Below, one piece after another: positions 32,101 through 45,627 of a stretch of DNA of 64,000 nt; the first letter of the stretch is position 1, and each line of letters opens with the position of its first letter. The notes beneath the pieces are model-generated. The model saw only the letters and a list, made by a program, of their open reading frames with translations. It made no database searches and was not told the DNA's origin. A program made the translations under genes and the position numbers. This DNA comes from Prorocentrum cordatum (Eukaryota; Sar; Dinophyceae; Prorocentrales; Prorocentraceae), in the NCBI GenBank assembly GCA_963575745.1, contig CAUYUJ010000371.1, forward strand, positions 50,695 to 114,694. The letters run 5' to 3'.

Positions 32101-35100
32101 CAACGCACCTGACTATTGCCCGCGCTGCCGGCAGCGCGCCGCGCGGAGTAGCGCCTCTAACGCATCGCGCCCGCGAGCGCCCTCGCGCAGCAAGGCGGGG
32201 AGAGCGCCCGCGGCATCGGCAACCCGCAGAGCCCCTGTGCGGACCGCGGCTTGCACACGATACGCAGCATACGCGGTGAGAGCTCGCGACAACATGGTCC
32301 GCTCAGATGAACCGGCGCCGCCGCGCCTGCTCAGGGACGACTCCGATTTGTCCCCGACTCCTGGGGCGGCCAGCACAGCATGGCGAGCGCAGAAACTGCG
32401 ATGCGTCGCACAGCGGCAGGAATCCTCGATGCTGTCCTCGCCGCGCTGGTACCCAAGCAGACATGCAGCGCGCTGCTGGAAGCGGCGCGCTGTGCGCCGG
32501 CCGTTGAAGGCCGCCCCGGTGAGAGCGGCAGCGACCCGCGGCGCGCCTCTAGCGGCGAGCGCTCGGCCGACGGCGACCAATCTTGCAGGGCGCCGTCCAA
32601 GATGAAGAGCCAGTGGCCGGCGATCAAGGCGTTCGCGGGCGCGCGGTAGTGCCGCCGATGCACGAGGGCGCGATGTCACCACGGCCCGTCGCTGCCAGGT
32701 TCGCCTCGCGTCCTCATCCAACGGGTCGGCATCCAACAAGGAGATCGAGGGGCCCCTCGAGCGCTCGGCCGCCGCGAGCGCGCCCGCCGCCTCGACGAGC
32801 CTGCAAAGCGCGGAACTCCTCATACATGCGGCCGCGCGAAGGCTGACATCATCAGAACAGCGCAGTCGCCCGAGCAGCTGCTGGGATCGCCCCAGCGCGC
32901 GGAGCCCGCCATAGAGGCGGCCCTCGCACATGGGAGCCCCGGCAGCGGCAGCGGCGGCGCGCGAGGCCAGGGTGGCGAACTCAAAGCTCATGCCAAGGTC
33001 TGCGAGCGACTGCAACGCGCCTGCCGCGATCCGATCCGACGGCGCGGGCAGTAGCTGGATGGGGCGCGCTCGACCCCTGCTGCAACGCGCCCGCGGGGGC
33101 CCGCTCCAACTGGGCCGCAAACTGGGGCGGGCTGATGATGTGCACTCTGTATGCCGCCGCCGTCAGGCGGAGCCCCGCGCCGCTCGCCTTTCAAATGTCC
33201 ACGCGCTCGCAGAGCTTTTTGAGCGGAGCGCGCCGGGGGAGATCTCCGCGGCCAGGGCCCACCTCAAAGCCAAGATAACGAGCGCGATGCTCGATGCCAA
33301 TCTGGCCCCGCCAAGGGGCAAGCTGAGCGATGCTGGAACGCAAAGCCAACGTATCCACATCAAGGAGAGGGATAAACACTGTCTTCGGAATGTTAAGGCC
33401 AAGGCTAGACATTCTGGCGATATCCGCGAACATGACAGCCACTGCGCATGCAGAGCGAAGCCCTGCATGGACAATCTCTGCCGCGTCGCCCGCGCACGCG
33501 CGACGAGTAGAGCGACGGGTTGGCAACAAGTCCGACGCCGCAGCCAAAGGCAATGGAGAAAGAGGGCAACCCTGCCGGACTCCCCGCGTGGCCACGCGGC
33601 CTTCAAAAGAGCGCGCCGCCGAAGGCGATCATGCAGATGTTGTTGTCGCACAAAACGCGGAGGCAACGCAATGACCGCTCCGGCCAACGAGCCGCCGCGA
33701 ACAAGTCGAGCAGGAAGCCGTGCTCCACGGAAGGGGGCGCCGCCTCGACGTCCAATAAGAAGGCGAAGGAATCCCTGGCGAGGAGCGCGTCGACGCACAT
33801 GGCCTCCCCCACGTCGATGACGTTGACGACCATGGATCCCCCCTGAAGGAAGCCGCGTTGCTCGCTCGAGATCATCCGGGACAACGCTGGTTCCAGCAAT
33901 AAGTGCGCTGCGCTGGAAATGGCCCCGCTGTCCGCGTTCGCCACGTTTAATGGCCCGTGGCCCCAGCGCTGTGCATCGGGGCGCCCTCGTCGGTTGCGCC
34001 GACGGCCTTTTTCGGCAGCAGGTGCAAAAGTCTTGCGTCGGACTCGGCCCGAAGGAACGGAGCTCGTCCAACGCGTCCTCCGCGATCAGGCCCTGGAACT
34101 CACCGAATAAGGTCCACCGCCAGGTCGCCGAAGAGACGCCACGCCTTGAACGGAATGCCGTCGGGGCCTGGCGCGGCGTCGCCAGCGAGCTCGAGGGCGC
34201 GTCTAATATGGCGACGTCGCAGGCGGAGACGGGGGGGGGCCCAGCAGCGGGTTGCCCGGCCCCCGAACGGCCTGGTCCTGGTCGATCGACCATGTCCTCC
34301 GTTTTCGTCTGCGCCGCGCTCTGGGCGCCCACCGCAGCTGCAACGCCCGCCGATCAACCGGGGGCGAGGCGGCGGAGTTACCGAGCGCCGCGCTTGCGAG
34401 TGCGCAGCGCACGGTCGCCCCCCTCGTCGGCTGCAGGCGGGGCCTCTTGATTGAACCCTAGCGGCGGCGAGCTCGTCGAGCGCGCGATCGCGGGCGAGCT
34501 CTGCCGCGCGTTGTCGGAGGCCGCGGAGTCGCCAGACAGATCGCGCGGATTGGCGATGGGGTCTCGGATGCGCGGGTAGCGGGCCAAACACTTGGACGCT
34601 TCTCCAGGGGGGCCGCGCTCGATGGGGCGGATGAGCTCCATGGCGATGCCTAAACGGTCCTTGCGAGACTCGGCGGGTGAAAGGGTGGCGTGGTTGGCGG
34701 CCAACCGACGAACGACATCCTTAACTGCCTCTTTGAAGATCTGCAGCCGGGCCAGGCCAGGCGTCGCAAGGGAAGCGGCCACTTGCTCCTGGTACTCCAC
34801 GGCCATGCGACGTTGAAAGTCGGGATGCTGGACTGCGAAATCGGGGGCGCGGCGGGCGGCAGAGGCGCGCCGCTGCGGGGCCGCGCGCGATGCCAGGACC
34901 GGGCGACGAGCAGATAGATGCGGCTTCCCACTCCAAGGCAACGGTTCGCAGCTGGCGATCGAGCTGGCCCGTCCCATCGTGATTCATGTGCACCCTGTCC
35001 AACCTGGCCCGCGAGGTGGCCGAAGCATAGGTGGGCTCAGGCTGATGCATCTCTGCGATCCCTAAGGGGGAGCTGACCACGCACTGGAAATGCCGTTCCT

Positions 35101-35133
35101 CATATGTGTCCCCCCTGCCCGTGCAAGCGCCTG
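32100..35133 (-). mobile_element. LINE B, 3' half: endonuclease C-terminus, RT and C-terminal zinc motif
   Basis: On the minus strand, from 35,133 downward: GDTYEERHFQCVV, then PLGIAEMHQPEPTYAS and SRARLDRVHMN (the S-x-LDR end of the LINE endonuclease); a helical linker; GDAAPGPDGIPFKAWR (about 34,130-34,180); FAFLLDVEAAPPSVEHGFL (RT motif A, about 33,700); GVRQGCPLSP (motif B, 33,561-33,584); a CAGDAAEIV segment at motif C (33,478-33,498); LGLNIPKTVFIPL; and, near 32,400, a degraded zinc motif CLLGYQRGEDSIED. Frames change several times. The 5' partner of this half lies at 57,778-60,455. Confidence 0.75.
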
Positions 35134-35192
35134 AACTACCCCGACATCCTAGGTCATGTTTTTTTTCAATCCGCTTTTGAACGGATTGAAAA
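35134..35192 (+). repeat. Left terminal inverted repeat of the 22.6-kb element
   Basis: 59 bp, starting AACTACCCCGACATCCT, then TCATG, eight Ts, and a hairpin CAATCCGC...ACGGATTG. The first base is A where the right end has C, so the canonical CACTA terminus is intact only at the right. Confidence 0.75.
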
Positions 35193-35265
35193 TAAATCAA
35201 GCGCTTGAAAAAAATCAATCCATTCACTCAAAATCAATCCTTGGTTAGTGAAACCAATCCGCGTT
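35165..35265. repeat. Left subterminal ATCAATCC repeats
   Basis: At least four copies of (A/T)CAATCC in the first 130 bp (35,167; 35,214; 35,233; 35,255 as CCAATCC), plus inverted GGATTGA. Clustered subterminal motifs are the usual transposase-binding sites of CACTA elements. Confidence 0.6.
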
Positions 35266-35458
35266 CAAGCAAAATCGCCGAAACCAGTGCGCGTTCAGGG
35301 ACACGCCTACATGTGTCATAACACGCGGAATTCCGCAACCATAACTAGATGCACGCGCAGGTTAACTTCATGCGACCTCGATATATGTGTGGCTCTACTT
35401 ACGGAGCGCCGCAACCGCAGTAATGGACATGTTGGCCACACTTGGGCAGTCAAAATCA

Positions 35459-36180
<722 letters not shown>

Positions 36181-36564
36181 GGCTGGTTTCGCCGCGCCGA
36201 CGGCGCCACTCTCCACCGAACGTCGCTGGTGGGTCCACCGCCCCTGCGCAGCTGATGATCCGTGCTTCCCGCCCCCCCTCCCCATTTGATGCGCCTCCCC
36301 TTCCATATGGTGGCGCGGAGCAAAGCGGATGCATCATGAGGGAGGAGGGAGGGGGTCTGAAGGATGGGAGAATAAAAAGGGAGGGATCATGCAGGAAGGA
36401 GGGAGGAAGGAGGGAAGGATATATATAGGACGGGAGAAGGAGAGAGAGGGAGGGAACGTGATACGTATAATGGTGAAATGTGAAACATGGTACGTGTGAA
36501 ACAGTGTGAAACCACGAATGTGAAACAATGTGAAACTATTGTGAAACTATAGTGAAACCAGCGG

Positions 36565-38848
36565 TCAACACCTCTCGGGGAGAACTTTCCTTAGAAACGT
36601 CTCGTAGAAAGTGGCGCCGCCATGGGCGCTCTGGGCGATCCTGGCCATTAACCTATTTTCTTGTTCGTCGGCATAGCACCAATGCCACCTTGGGTTTCCG
36701 TGCTTGCCGACGTTCTGCACAAGATGAACGGCCGCGTGGTGTTTGAACACCACGTGGCCGCCATAGGCCTGCCAATACGAGAGGAACCTCAGCATGGCCC
36801 TCTGGAGGCGTTGGATGCCCAGTGGCGACATAATTCTGGGCTCCTCGTTCATCACATCGTGCTCCTTGTTCAATGCATCGCAGGCTTGCACGAGGTACTG
36901 GTCCGCCCCACGGAGGAGGTGTGCATTCTCGCTCAGGAGCAGCTTGCCGAGGGGGAGGAGATGCCTGGACTCGGCTGCCTTTGCTTTAAGGCGCCCTTTC
37001 TTGAAATGGGACAGGGAGATCTTTCCAATGCGGCTCAGTCGACCGCGGCGTCCTCCGAATATCACGCGGTTCGTCGTGTAGTACGTCTTCAACCGCCTTA
37101 ATGGGGGATGGGGGCAGCGGGAACCACATGTTTAATGCTAGAAAAGAATGCGCCTCGAGGGGGGTCGGGTGCCGAAGCTTAAGTTAATACACGTTAACTA
37201 ACTTATTAAATTAATATAACCCTCGAGACGCCACTCCCTTCGAGCACGTGTCCCCGCATTGGTCACCCCGATGCCTCCGCAGATGTGCGAGATTGTCCCT
37301 GCGCCTGCCCTCTGCGCGGAAAGCCCGTGACCTCGCGAAGTTCAATTGCACCATCCTCAATAGAATCCGTCCTAGCAGGTGTTGGGTAATTCCCAGGTCG
37401 AGTATGTGCATGGCGTCTAAGTGAATCGATTCAAGCGTAAACCCTTTGACTAATAGCAAGGGACAGATGAGATTTAATCCCATATTAATATTCGTGTCGA
37501 AAAAGGTAAAATCTGCAGGCGACGAGATTTGCCGAAGGGCATGGATATCAACAACTGGGCCGTGCTCTATTATCCTGCAACCTTTATGAAGATTCAGCTC
37601 AGGGAAGTCCTTGTGTAGCCCGTGCCCTCCAAGCTCGTCGTGGAAGTGCATGCGCCGAAGCAATCGGCGCAGCTGCCCGCTGTCCATTACAGTCCGCGTA
37701 ACTAACGACCTGGTCTTCATTATCTCGTAAACACTAGCATCTCGGGGGATCCAATTCATGGTCTCGATGGTTGCAGGGTAGTGATGCAGGGCGCTCCTGT
37801 GGCACCCGCAAAGGAAGCACGGGTTGATGATGTTGGAATGCGATTTCACGCCAAGCCTCTCGATGATCTCGAGTAAGTCTGCTCGCATCTCCGTTAAAGC
37901 ACAGCACCAGCCTGACGCAATCGGGAAATGGCGCCTGTTTGCCCTTGTCTCGTCACTGAAAGGCATGCCTTCGTGGTCGAAGGCAGGCAATACTCCTGAT
38001 GCAAGTGTATTAAAATCCCATGCCAGAACTCGTAACATAGATCCCATGGTGCAGTTGCCGCGGCAACCGCACTTGCACATGTCTGACTTGCGCAGAACAC
38101 ATGCTACATACCTGGTACCAGTCAGGCAGTTGGAAACGTACATTGCAAAACAGCCGTCTGTTTTAGTAATCGGGAATGCATCCGAGAAGAAGCCAAAGGG
38201 AACCGTTTTTCCTGGATTCTGTAGGTACACTTCGTTGGTCTTGAAGGTGGGTGGCAGGCTTTCCTCTGGAAACAAACTCGGGTCGAACTCCGACGGGTTC
38301 GACTGCCACGCCGCGGCAAACTGCTCCGAAGGTAAATTCATCTGGAATTCTATGAATGTTCTTGTCTCCGTTGCCTTGCACCAGACAGGGATCCGAGGGA
38401 GGTAGAACGATGACTTTGCTCTTGCATTCACAGCTCGGCGCAAGTGTTCCGCATGATGTGTGCTCGATGGGGGGTGCGAGATATCACCCATGCCTCGGCG
38501 CCCTCCTTGCTCAGCGTAGAAAGCTATACTGTTGACCACTGTTGCGCTCATCAGGCCCTGTTTGTATTGCGACATCAAGTAAGCCCGCAGCCCTTCACCG
38601 TTATCTTGAAACCGTTCGGGGGTGGGGTCATCCAAAACAGCCAGCTCCTCCGCAGACGCACGAGCCGCCATTCGGCGCGGAGCTCGAGGCGCGAAAGGAC
38701 ACGTGACCCTTGGATCCTGGGCCAGAAAAGGGCAGACGACATGCATGTGCGGGGATCCCCTGACCTGATCCTGGCCCCTCCCCCCCCTCCCCCTCCTGAT
38801 CCTCCTCCAGCTTGGCTCAAGCTTCAATGCCAAGCCTAGTGACCGCAC
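36565..38848 (-). CDS. Transposase-like gene (CACTA/Tnp2-related, dinoflagellate type), two or more exons
   Basis: The main frame (to 37,211; plausible start Met at 38,671) encodes YLPRIPVWCK, then FGFFSDAFPITKTDGCFAMY, VLRKSDMCKCGCRGNCT, a WDFN patch, EMRADLLEIIERLG, INPCFLCGC, and HLDAMHILDLGITQHLLG. A second frame (36,565-37,092) has a FLSYWQAYGGHVVFKHHAAV segment, then GNPRWHWCYADEQENRLM. From memory, the SDA-TK-D, VLRKSD-C-CGC, D-x-H-x-LG and KHH...GNP...DE-x-N pattern matches transposases of this kind. The two frames join through a likely intron: donor at HRG|GTGACC (about 37,266) and acceptor ATTAAG|GCGG (about 37,104). The SDA and DAMH acids are candidate catalytic residues. It sits 1.4 kb inside the left end. 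Confidence 0.65.
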
Positions 38849-39670
38849 GCATCTCCGGGGGAATTGGGGTTTGCCTGCGAGGTAAGATCCTGCCCCCTCC
38901 TCCTCCTCCTCCCCTCGTCCTCATCCTGATCCTCCTCATCATCATCCAACCTGGTCCAAGCTGCAATGCCTGGTGATAACTCGCATGCTTCTCCAGGGTA
39001 ACTTGGCCTGCCTGTGAGAGCCTGACCCTCCTCATCGCAAACGTTCGCCGAAGAACATACATACAGACAAAACCACCATGCACAAGCACGTCCAGAACAA
39101 CCAGGCCCCTTGTAGAGGCAGTCGGGGGCAGAGGGAATCGAAGGAAGAAATCAACGTACGGGACCCCTGCATGCAACATGCAAACTCCGACAGGTGGTAG
39201 GGGAAGGATGGAAGGAGGGAGGGACACGACCAGGATCTCTCTGATAACGTGGGCTGATTCCTGGAAACAGCGACGCATGATCATGCCGTGAGTGTGCCCA
39301 CGCGCGTCTCTTTCGTCTGCGCGCGCGGCTCGAGCGTCGGTACCGACGAGCCGCCGTCCACCGCACGTGAGTGCGGCCCAAACTGATGCATTGTGCTGCC
39401 CCGCCTTCGTCCCCCTCAAGGCTGTCTCCTGCCAGCGATCTCCATCGCAGAACATGCCAGAGCACCTCGCATGCCACGATCTCCAACGCCCTTCCCAGAG
39501 CACCCCCCAGACATCCGACGATGTGATGTTCAACCGTGGCGACGTTTCCTCGATAGGCCGCTCGGGCCCCAGGGCATTCGATAACAACGTCGGGATCCAA
39601 CGCATTGAAACAAAATAAACTTATCGTGGGATGTCTGGGACGTCCGTGCGTGCACGCTGCGCCCCCTCGT
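38849..39670 (-). other. Unresolved interval upstream of the transposase; possible exons
   Basis: Overlapping minus-strand open frames (38,817-39,605 and 39,151-39,600) contain protein-like stretches such as ATVEHHIVGCLGGALGRALE and a CCTCCTCC tract near 38,895-38,915. I cannot choose a frame or splice sites. It could hold the 5' exon of the transposase. Confidence 0.3.
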
Positions 39671-42600
39671 TCACTTGCCCTTTTTCGGCGTCATCGCCGA
39701 CTTTGCCTTCTCGAGCGACTCGACCACAAGCCCCAGCATGGACACGAGCGCGTCGGCCTGCGCCACGCGTGGGGGGAGGAGGAGGAGGAGGAGGAGGAGG
39801 AGGAGAAGGAGGATGAAGAGGAACACGAGGAGCTCCAGGGGAGGAGCAGAGGAGGAGGAGGAGCTCCAGGGGAGGAGGAGGAGGAGGAGGAGGAGGACAA
39901 CGACGACGATGGAGGAGGAGGAGGAGGAGGAGGAAGAGGATTACACCACGATTACCGCAATCACAAGAGTGGTAGACCCAGCCAAGATCTTTCGTGCCCC
40001 CCAGGGGCCTGAGGACAGCGAAAAAAAGGCCCTCAAGGAAACATACCGTGAGAAACCATATGTGCTTCTGATATGTGTTCTTTGGGGATATCGATAACGA
40101 GGGGAATCAGAGGCAGCAACAAAAGGGCGCCGCTAACGCCTCCGCGATGGCTTCCTTCGCATCTGATGCGTCGGGGTCCGACCTTGGCGCGAGGAGTGGG
40201 CATGCACACGAACTCGCACCAACAATGCAAAGGAACAGTCCCACTAACGATGCCAATCACATGCGTGTGTATATACATATACATGTATATATATACGTAT
40301 ACATATATATACATATATATATACATATATACATATGTATATGGTGGCGATTCTAAGGTAAGGACTTCCCTTGGATCATGCACGTCAAGCCTTTCTGGGC
40401 TTCTGCCAGCGTGTTGATCTTTTCCTTCATCTGGGGTTCGAAGGCGGCCAAGCAGCCCGTGTCTTTCGCCTTCACCTCCCCTTCAATTCCCACCAAAAAT
40501 GACGTGAAAAGCAGCGCGCACCATACATATGCGGACGCTCACAGCACGGGTGAAGGATGATGACCTCGGATGTTGGACCCCAAATGCTTCGATGATGAAT
40601 GACGGGGGGGGTCAAACACCACAAACACGATGCTGGATGACATTGATGAGGCCAAGGGGAAGGAGGAGGAGGATGAGGAGGAGGAGGAGGAGGAGCTATG
40701 TCGCCGGCGCCACACATGTTCTAAACCATGTTAGAACATGCATGAGACATCACCGAGGGAAAGACGTACCAAACGGATCCGGAGGAGGAGGATGAGGAGG
40801 AGGAGGTGTTAAGATGCCATTCCCCGTGCTGGGCAGACACGCTCACCATCGCAACTCGCTCGAATTCGGATGTCATTGTGGCTCGCTGTAAGTTGCAACC
40901 GTATCCTGATGCCCCCCCGCACACCTGGTAAGAATTGATGACCCCCGTCATTTTCGTGCACTCCCCCAGAAGCTCGGCCAACTCCACTGCCCACTTGCAC
41001 TTGCTGCTTGACGAAGCTGCGCCAGGATCGGCCTCCTGGAGATACCAATTGGACGGATGCGAGCGCCCTGTAGTCTGGCTGGGGTGGGCGAGGCAGGACA
41101 GGATAGGAGGATCAAGGAGGGTTGGATATTGATTGAAGGGGCGGTGGGAGCGCATACATGCAAGTGAGTGCTCCTCCTCAGAATCCGAGTAGCTGGCGTA
41201 CGAGCTGGAATACTCGCTCTCGCTCTCCTTGTCCGACGCGGGCTCGACCTATCCGCCCCTATCCGATCTTTGGGGCCATGGACACCGACCCCGCACGGAC
41301 CGAAGTACAATCACGTATGCGCGCATACAACGGGCATTGGCATGTATACGTATCCCTTTGTACGTTTACTAAATGTGTATATGCGTCTACGTGTATATCG
41401 ATACGTGCGCGTGCACGTGCATGCATATATGACGTGGATGCCGCCTCTTCGTGCAAGTGCACGCGTGCGTTGTATACGCGTACATGTCATGCACATGTGC
41501 ATGTGCATGTATGTATATATGATACGCATGCGCATCAACATGTATATACAATGTGCCTCTCACCGTAGCAAGAGAGAGGGGGAGAGAGAGCGAGAGACAG
41601 AGACTGAGCGCGAGTTGCACCAGTTGACCCGAAGCCCCTGCCGTGCCTTGGCCCTCTTCTGCGTCGACGGGTAGTTGTTCACGTCCACGTCTTTGCCTGT
41701 CATGCGGCTGCCGATCTTCTTGGTGTGCGCCTGGCGCCAGGCAAGCTAGATATACTTATAGGTATGTTATTTGCGACGAGTTCATGCCTCTGCGGTCCGA
41801 TCGCGGCTGAATGCGAATGCATATACGTGTGTATGGATGTGCATACGTGCATGTATGCAAGTATGTATGCATGTGTGAATACGTGTGCATCTGCGTGTAT
41901 TAGTACGTATATGTATGTGGGTAACTATGCGTGGACAGGTATATTGATATATGTATATATATACATGTATGTATGTGGTTGTATGCACCTGCGTAGGTAT
42001 GTCAGCGTTAAGGCTGGATTGCATGTATGTACGCGTATGTATGTATGCATATGCATATATGCATGCATGTATGTACGTATGTGTATGCATATGTATGTAT
42101 GTTTGTATGCATGTATGTATGACAGCCAGACGACGGGCGTATGGATGCATGTGTGTATGCATGGACGCATGTATACAAATGCATGTATGTATGTATGCGT
42201 GTGTCAATGTATGTATGCGTATGCATGTATTATATGCATGCGTATCTATGCATGCCTGCGTATACGTATGTATGTATGTATGTATGTATGTATGTATGTA
42301 TGCGTATGCATGTATATGCGTATGTATGCAGATGTGCGTATGTGTGCAGGTATGTACGTATGCATATAATACATGCGTATGTATATAGGTATGCGTATTG
42401 TGTGTATGCGCATGTATGCATGTATGCAAGTATGTATGTATATGCATATATGTGGATGTGTTGGTATATGCGAGTGTATGTATGTGCTTACGTGGGTGAC
42501 TACTGATGTGTGTATACGTCTGTAGGTGTGTATATGTGTGTGCACGTATATACGCGCATGTACGCGTGCTATGAACGCATGTATCTGTGTGTGTACACGT

Positions 42601-44537
42601 ATAATATATGAAGCATGCACAATCGACAACCTCAATCGAGCAATGTTGCGCCTGATTCCCCCTCCCGCGGCTCAAACAAGAAAGAGCAGGCTGGCGCGCG
42701 TCGATCTCGTCGTCCGTCAGGTCGATCTTGCGGTACAGCTTGCAACCATGTTGCGGATGAGACTGGGGGCGGGGGCGGTCGTCGGTCAGCGCAATCGGGG
42801 TGAGTGGAGAGGTGATGGCGAGGGCCGACTGCTATGATAGTGATCGGACGCTCGCTAAACGACGGCACTGCAACGACGCACTATGGCAATGCCAGCCCAA
42901 AGACTACGATGCAACATCGATGTTACGATGACGATATATGACAACAGCGATGCTACGACAACGATACATGGCAACGATGGCAAATCGATCCGCTCGGAGA
43001 CTGTCATGGCAACGTTGCTATGGCAACCTGTTCTCGGCGGGGCGAGCCTTGGTGTGATCTGGCACCGCCTCGCAATAGGCCATGATGTTCTCCTGCTGCG
43101 CCTTTAGCCTCAATGGTCGAGGGATGCACGCTCAAGAAGTACGATTCAGCAAGTCAAGATACACATTGGCTGCGTGACCGAATCTGCTACAAGTCAACAT
43201 ACACATAGGATGCGCACGCTCAAAAAGTAGACACACGCTTCAACAAGTGAAGATACACATAGGACGTGCACGTTCAAGACGTAAGCTTCAACAAGTCAAG
43301 ATACACCTAGGATGTGAGACTGCGAGTTGCTGCATATAGACTTGACCACTTCCCGTAACAATGTCAATCCGCAAGTCTGAGCGTGCGGCATCTGGCCGAA
43401 CTCCGTCTCCGCAATCTCAGGGCGCCAGCCCAGGGACACCAGGATGCCCTGGGACGTCAACCTGGGCATGGTGCCAAACAACATATATATATATATGTCG
43501 GGCGTGAAGAAACGATGGAATCAGGTAGTTCCGCATAGTATGCAACCAAAAGGTGGTTAGAACGATTCGGATAGCATTGGGCATCACCACCTAGCGTTTT
43601 TTGTTGTTTTGCCACAGCCCTGAGTGTCGAGCTCCATCCTGCCCCCCCCTTGTCCTTCCTTTTGCGTTCTGTTCTGCCGTTCCTCCCCTCCCCCTGTCCT
43701 CCCTCAAACGAGCAGGATTTGATGGCCCCCGACTGCCACTCGCCATGCTTTCTTTTTTCCACCCTCTTCTCTTCGTATTCCTCTTTCACTGCCTGCACTT
43801 TATCCCAGTCGCCTCGCGGGGGGCGACAGCCACGCACATCAACCAACGGAGCGGGAGCGCTGCACTGGGGGCAGGATGATATATCGAATGCTACCATTTA
43901 GATGGGATTGAATGGGACACGCACGCCTGACAATTTCATCCTGAGCACATATTACTCTCAGCCCAGATCGGCATACAGTGCAAACGAATCGATAACGATG
44001 ACCAGTGGTTGCCTGTCTCGAACCAGACTTTCATCCACCTTTTTTTCTCGTTCCTTGAAGCTTTCGTGAAAGCTTCGAGCCAGTGCTTGCGGTCCTTTGA
44101 GAGAGCGTACCTCCCTCCCGAAAATGTGTATGTGCATGCTCAACCGTCTGCGATGTTCGTGTGTACATCGAATCATGCCGATCGTACACAAAGACAAGGA
44201 TAATGGCACATATATGTGTATATAGTATATAACACACTGTGTACGTGCATGGACATGTACATGCATACGCATTGATCGCACTTGCGGACCGATATATCCT
44301 TACACACAGCAGCGAAACGCAGTTCCCATCGTTTCCCCTGGAAGACACAATTCCTCCCAGAGGATTCTGTTTGATCATGGTCGGGTTCGTCCCCCCATTG
44401 CTGGTGCAACCACCCCCCATTGAGTACCTCATCCTCGCCAGCTCATTCGTGTGTTCGCGGTTCTCTGGGTTTCGTGGAGGTCTTTGCTTCGCCTTCGCCT
44501 TTGCGTTCTTCTTGCCACGCGTACCCTTTGGCGGCAT
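39671..44537 (-). CDS. Intron-rich cargo gene X (about 12 exons), Lys-rich N-terminus, acidic middle
   Basis: Exon blocks, minus strand. E1 44,428-44,537 starts MPPKGTRGKKNAKAKAKQ. E2 starts at 44,110 (YALSKDRKHWLEAFTKASR). Further blocks are ~43,734-43,864 (VKEEYEEKRVEKRKHGEW), ~43,307-43,461 (LTSQGILVSLGWRPEIAET), 43,028-43,101 (AQQENIMAYCEAVPDHTK), ~42,680-42,760 (KLYRKIDLTDDEIDARQ), 41,629-41,730 (AHTKKIGSRMTGKDVDVN), ~41,158-41,248 (SDKESESEYSSSYAS), 40,925-41,035 (KWAVELAELLGECTKMTG), ~40,365-40,482 (EPQMKEKINTLAEAQ), ~40,110-40,195 (SDAKEAIAEALA) and 39,671-~39,775 (ALVSMLGLVVESLEKAK, stop). E1 to E2 splices cleanly (ATGAG|GTACTC; GGGAG|GTACGC) to give ELARMRYALSKDR. Not all phases were reconciled. 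It resembles dinoflagellate proteins of unknown function; a role in the element is possible. Confidence 0.5.
39770..39950. repeat. GGA/GAGGAG microsatellite
   Basis: GAGGAGGAG runs broken by AACACGAGGAGCTCCAGGGG; two copies of GAGGAGCTCCAGGGGAGGAG at about 39,825 and 39,860. The tract lies next to the last exon of gene X. Confidence 0.9.
40260..40345. repeat. TA/CATATA-rich microsatellite inside gene X intron
   Basis: Alternating TATATACATATA units between two exon blocks of gene X. Confidence 0.85.
41300..42620. repeat. GTAT/ATGC alternating purine-pyrimidine tract, about 1.3 kb
   Basis: Irregular ATGTATGTATGC and GTGTATATG units cover 41,300-41,560 and 41,810-42,610, interrupted by one exon block of gene X (41,629-41,730). 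No strand carries credible coding sequence; the Tyr/Cys/Met/Val or His/Thr/Tyr peptides are repeat translations. The tract fills introns of gene X. Confidence 0.9.
43126..43320. repeat. Tandem repeat, ~60-bp unit, about four copies
   Basis: Units contain TTCAACAAGTCAAGATACAC followed by ATAGGATGTGCACG and CTCAAGAAGTA. Copies begin near 43,148, 43,191, 43,232 and 43,287. It lies in the intron between two gene X exons and slightly overlaps the donor end of the upstream exon. Confidence 0.7.
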
Positions 44538-44744
44538 GGGTCCCAGTATCGCCCCCCTCAACCCAGAGGAATGCATGGACGGAAACGTGTCAACAAGCAA
44601 CCAAAGCTCACGAGCAATCATAGCTGTTGCAACTGGCCCTGTCGGAATTCACGCCACTTCGAAGCGATGGTGTGCCGCAGCGTATACGCCAAGGAACGTT
44701 AGAAACGACGAGATCCGGCCCAAACCGGAGCACCCTGTCAACTG

Positions 44745-45586
44745 GTGACATGTGTACATATATATATATACAAGTGCTTAGATATACACGTATGTACATT
44801 GTATATTCCATTGATATATACATAACATCTGTGTGTACTCATGTATGTATATGTATACAAGTATGCTTAGAAGATAAGTTTATGCATGCGTGTGTAACAA
44901 CATATAGACAGGTATGCATATGGAAATGGTTGTACATTTACTCATGTGTTTGCACATGCATGAATATATGTGTATGTATATATATATAGTTGAACCCGCC
45001 CAAGAGAGGCCATGCCACCCCCGAGAATGAACCCAAAAAGGGCATATGCGTATCTGTGTGTATATAAATATGAATATATGCACACAGCTATGTATACATA
45101 TATATATATACACTTAAGGTGACAGACCATATCGAAAGCAAGCGTCGGCCTGCGGGCGAAAATATGCCTGGCCGTGGGCACACACGCATTACATGCTACT
45201 CCCAATAAGCAGTACTGTGCATTTGCGTTTTGTTCTCCTCGTATTACTTCGTTTATACATGCATACAAACGTGAGAGGGAGGGAAGACGCACTTCCTTTC
45301 CAGGCAGTTTCTCGATTGTCGTCGTCCCCCGTCCACGGTGCGGCTTGCAATGCAATGCCAAGCAAACGCAAGCGCAGCGACACCTATGACGACGACGTCG
45401 TGCAGGATCGGTGAGCCGTTCGATGCAACGCACCCCGCGCGCGGATCAACGCGTGGCAACAGCAGGCCAATTCGGCGCAATGCAAAATCGATCAACGCCA
45501 AACTTCGATCCCTGCGGCGCGATCGGGGTATATATATATGTATATATGTATATATATATATACACACTTGTATGTATACATCTATG

Positions 45587-45627
<41 letters not shown>

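Noticed and set aside
41725-42675. Long Tyr/Cys/Met/Val and His/Thr/Tyr frames on both strands
   Set aside because: Translation of the GTAT-type tract; only the short exon-like islands beside it look protein-like.
43120-43320. Possible CRISPR-like array because of repeated ~20-bp phrases with spacers
   Set aside because: The spacers are themselves repeated and diverged, the host is eukaryotic, and no cas-like gene is present; it is an ordinary tandem repeat.
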